Of a stretch of 23,175 bases of DNA, positions 23,019 to 23,175 are shown in pieces. Within the stretch, counting starts at the first letter, position 1. Each line of letters opens with the position of its first letter. The notes under the pieces are model-generated. The model was not told the origin of the DNA and did no database searches. It worked only from the letters and a program-made list of their open reading frames with translations. This DNA is from Streptomyces sp. NRRL F-5727 (lineage in GTDB: Bacteria; Actinomycetota; Actinomycetes; Streptomycetales; Streptomycetaceae): assembly GCF_000719555.1 (NCBI RefSeq), contig NZ_JOGX01000086.1, forward strand, positions 1 to 23,175, written 5' to 3'. Position numbers and translations under genes: made by a program.

Positions 23019-23044
23019 GCTGACAAGCTCCCCGCTCACGGCCT

Positions 23045-23076
23045 ACCCTTTGGGTTACTTAACGGTAGTTAGCAAG
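23045..23076 (+). promoter_or_regulatory. AT-rich palindromic element before acyl-CoA dehydrogenase
   Basis: Within the divergent region, ACCC-TTT-GGGT (23045-23055) is followed by TAAC-GGTA-GTTA (about 23060-23071), both perfect short inverted repeats. The stretch is far poorer in GC than anything around it. It resembles operators of TetR-type fatty-acid regulators in general form, but I cannot name a regulator. Confidence 0.35.
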
Positions 23077-23093
23077 CCAGGGAGCTCAAGACC

Positions 23094-23175
23094 ATGGGCA
23101 AGGACTTCGACCTGTACCGGACCTCCGAGGAGCACGAGATGCTCCGGGAGTCGGTGCGCGCGCTGGCGGACGCGA
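23094..23175 (+). CDS. Acyl-CoA dehydrogenase, N-terminus only (3' partial)
   Basis: Only 27 codons are inside the window. The ATG at 23094 has a purine-rich GGGAGCTCAAG upstream. The start, with DLYRTSEEHEMLRESVRALAD, matches the opening helix of acyl-CoA dehydrogenases (LTEEHxxLRxxVRxxA form), flavoenzymes that carry out the first step of beta-oxidation. Domain content and substrate range cannot be judged from this fragment. It is divergent from ugd, with 126 bp between the start codons. My memory of S. coelicolor synteny also places an acyl-CoA dehydrogenase here. Confidence 0.75.
   Translation, partial: MGKDFDLYRTSEEHEMLRESVRALADA

Overview
This window is chromosomal DNA of a high-GC actinomycete, almost certainly a Streptomyces. 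The evidence is very high GC with strong third-position G/C bias, many GTG and one TTG start, a SigB/SigF-type sigma factor with a partner-switching pair next to it, a purK-purE pair, and ATGA/GTGA translational coupling throughout. From memory, the sigma module (sigI-arsI-prsI) and the stretch POT transporter / two-component system / GtrA / purK / purE / dipeptidase / UDP-glucose dehydrogenase / acyl-CoA dehydrogenase are also close together in S. coelicolor. I could not check that synteny here.

Layout. (1) 1-6622 is a cell-surface or exported polysaccharide locus. Rightward are a multi-pass GT-C-like membrane protein (5' end outside the window), a small membrane protein and a GH26-like glycosidase. 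Leftward, converging with only 6 bp between stop codons, are a DegT-type PLP aminotransferase and a Wzx/MATE-type flippase. The flippase carries an extra C-terminal membrane module that resembles part of the GT-C-like protein. (2) 6814-8781 is a stress sigma factor on the minus strand, divergent from its STAS anti-anti-sigma factor and its HATPase anti-sigma kinase. (3) 8910-12797 is a tightly coupled four-gene operon of secreted, membrane- or wall-anchored proteins. The first and last genes share a repeated domain with two conserved cysteines (three copies in total) and end in sortase-type signals (LPRTG and LAETG). The second resembles WxL-interacting/DUF916-type surface proteins and the third has a neocarzinostatin-like Ig fold. 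I consider this the best candidate for an undescribed system. (4) 12876-14381 is a POT peptide transporter. (5) 14811-16856 is an OmpR-type response regulator and its histidine kinase. (6) 16936-17463 is a GtrA-like membrane protein. (7) 17645-20506 is the overlapping purK-purE-dipeptidase operon, followed by 20635-21555, a degenerate paralogue of the dipeptidase that has lost its metal ligands. (8) 21633-22967 is UDP-glucose 6-dehydrogenase on the minus strand, divergent from the first 27 codons of an acyl-CoA dehydrogenase at the right edge.

How it fits together. The polysaccharide locus, GtrA protein and UDP-glucose dehydrogenase all point to surface glycan assembly. The four-gene operon adds wall-anchored proteins. 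The sigma module and the two-component system are plausible regulators of envelope functions, but no promoter motif seen here proves that. Convergent gene pairs are separated by long perfect hairpins (12815-12858, 21575-21616). The kinase/GtrA pair is instead separated by a CCAGG pentanucleotide array and a G-quadruplex-type tract. I saw no tRNA, rRNA, insertion sequence, prophage or CRISPR array.
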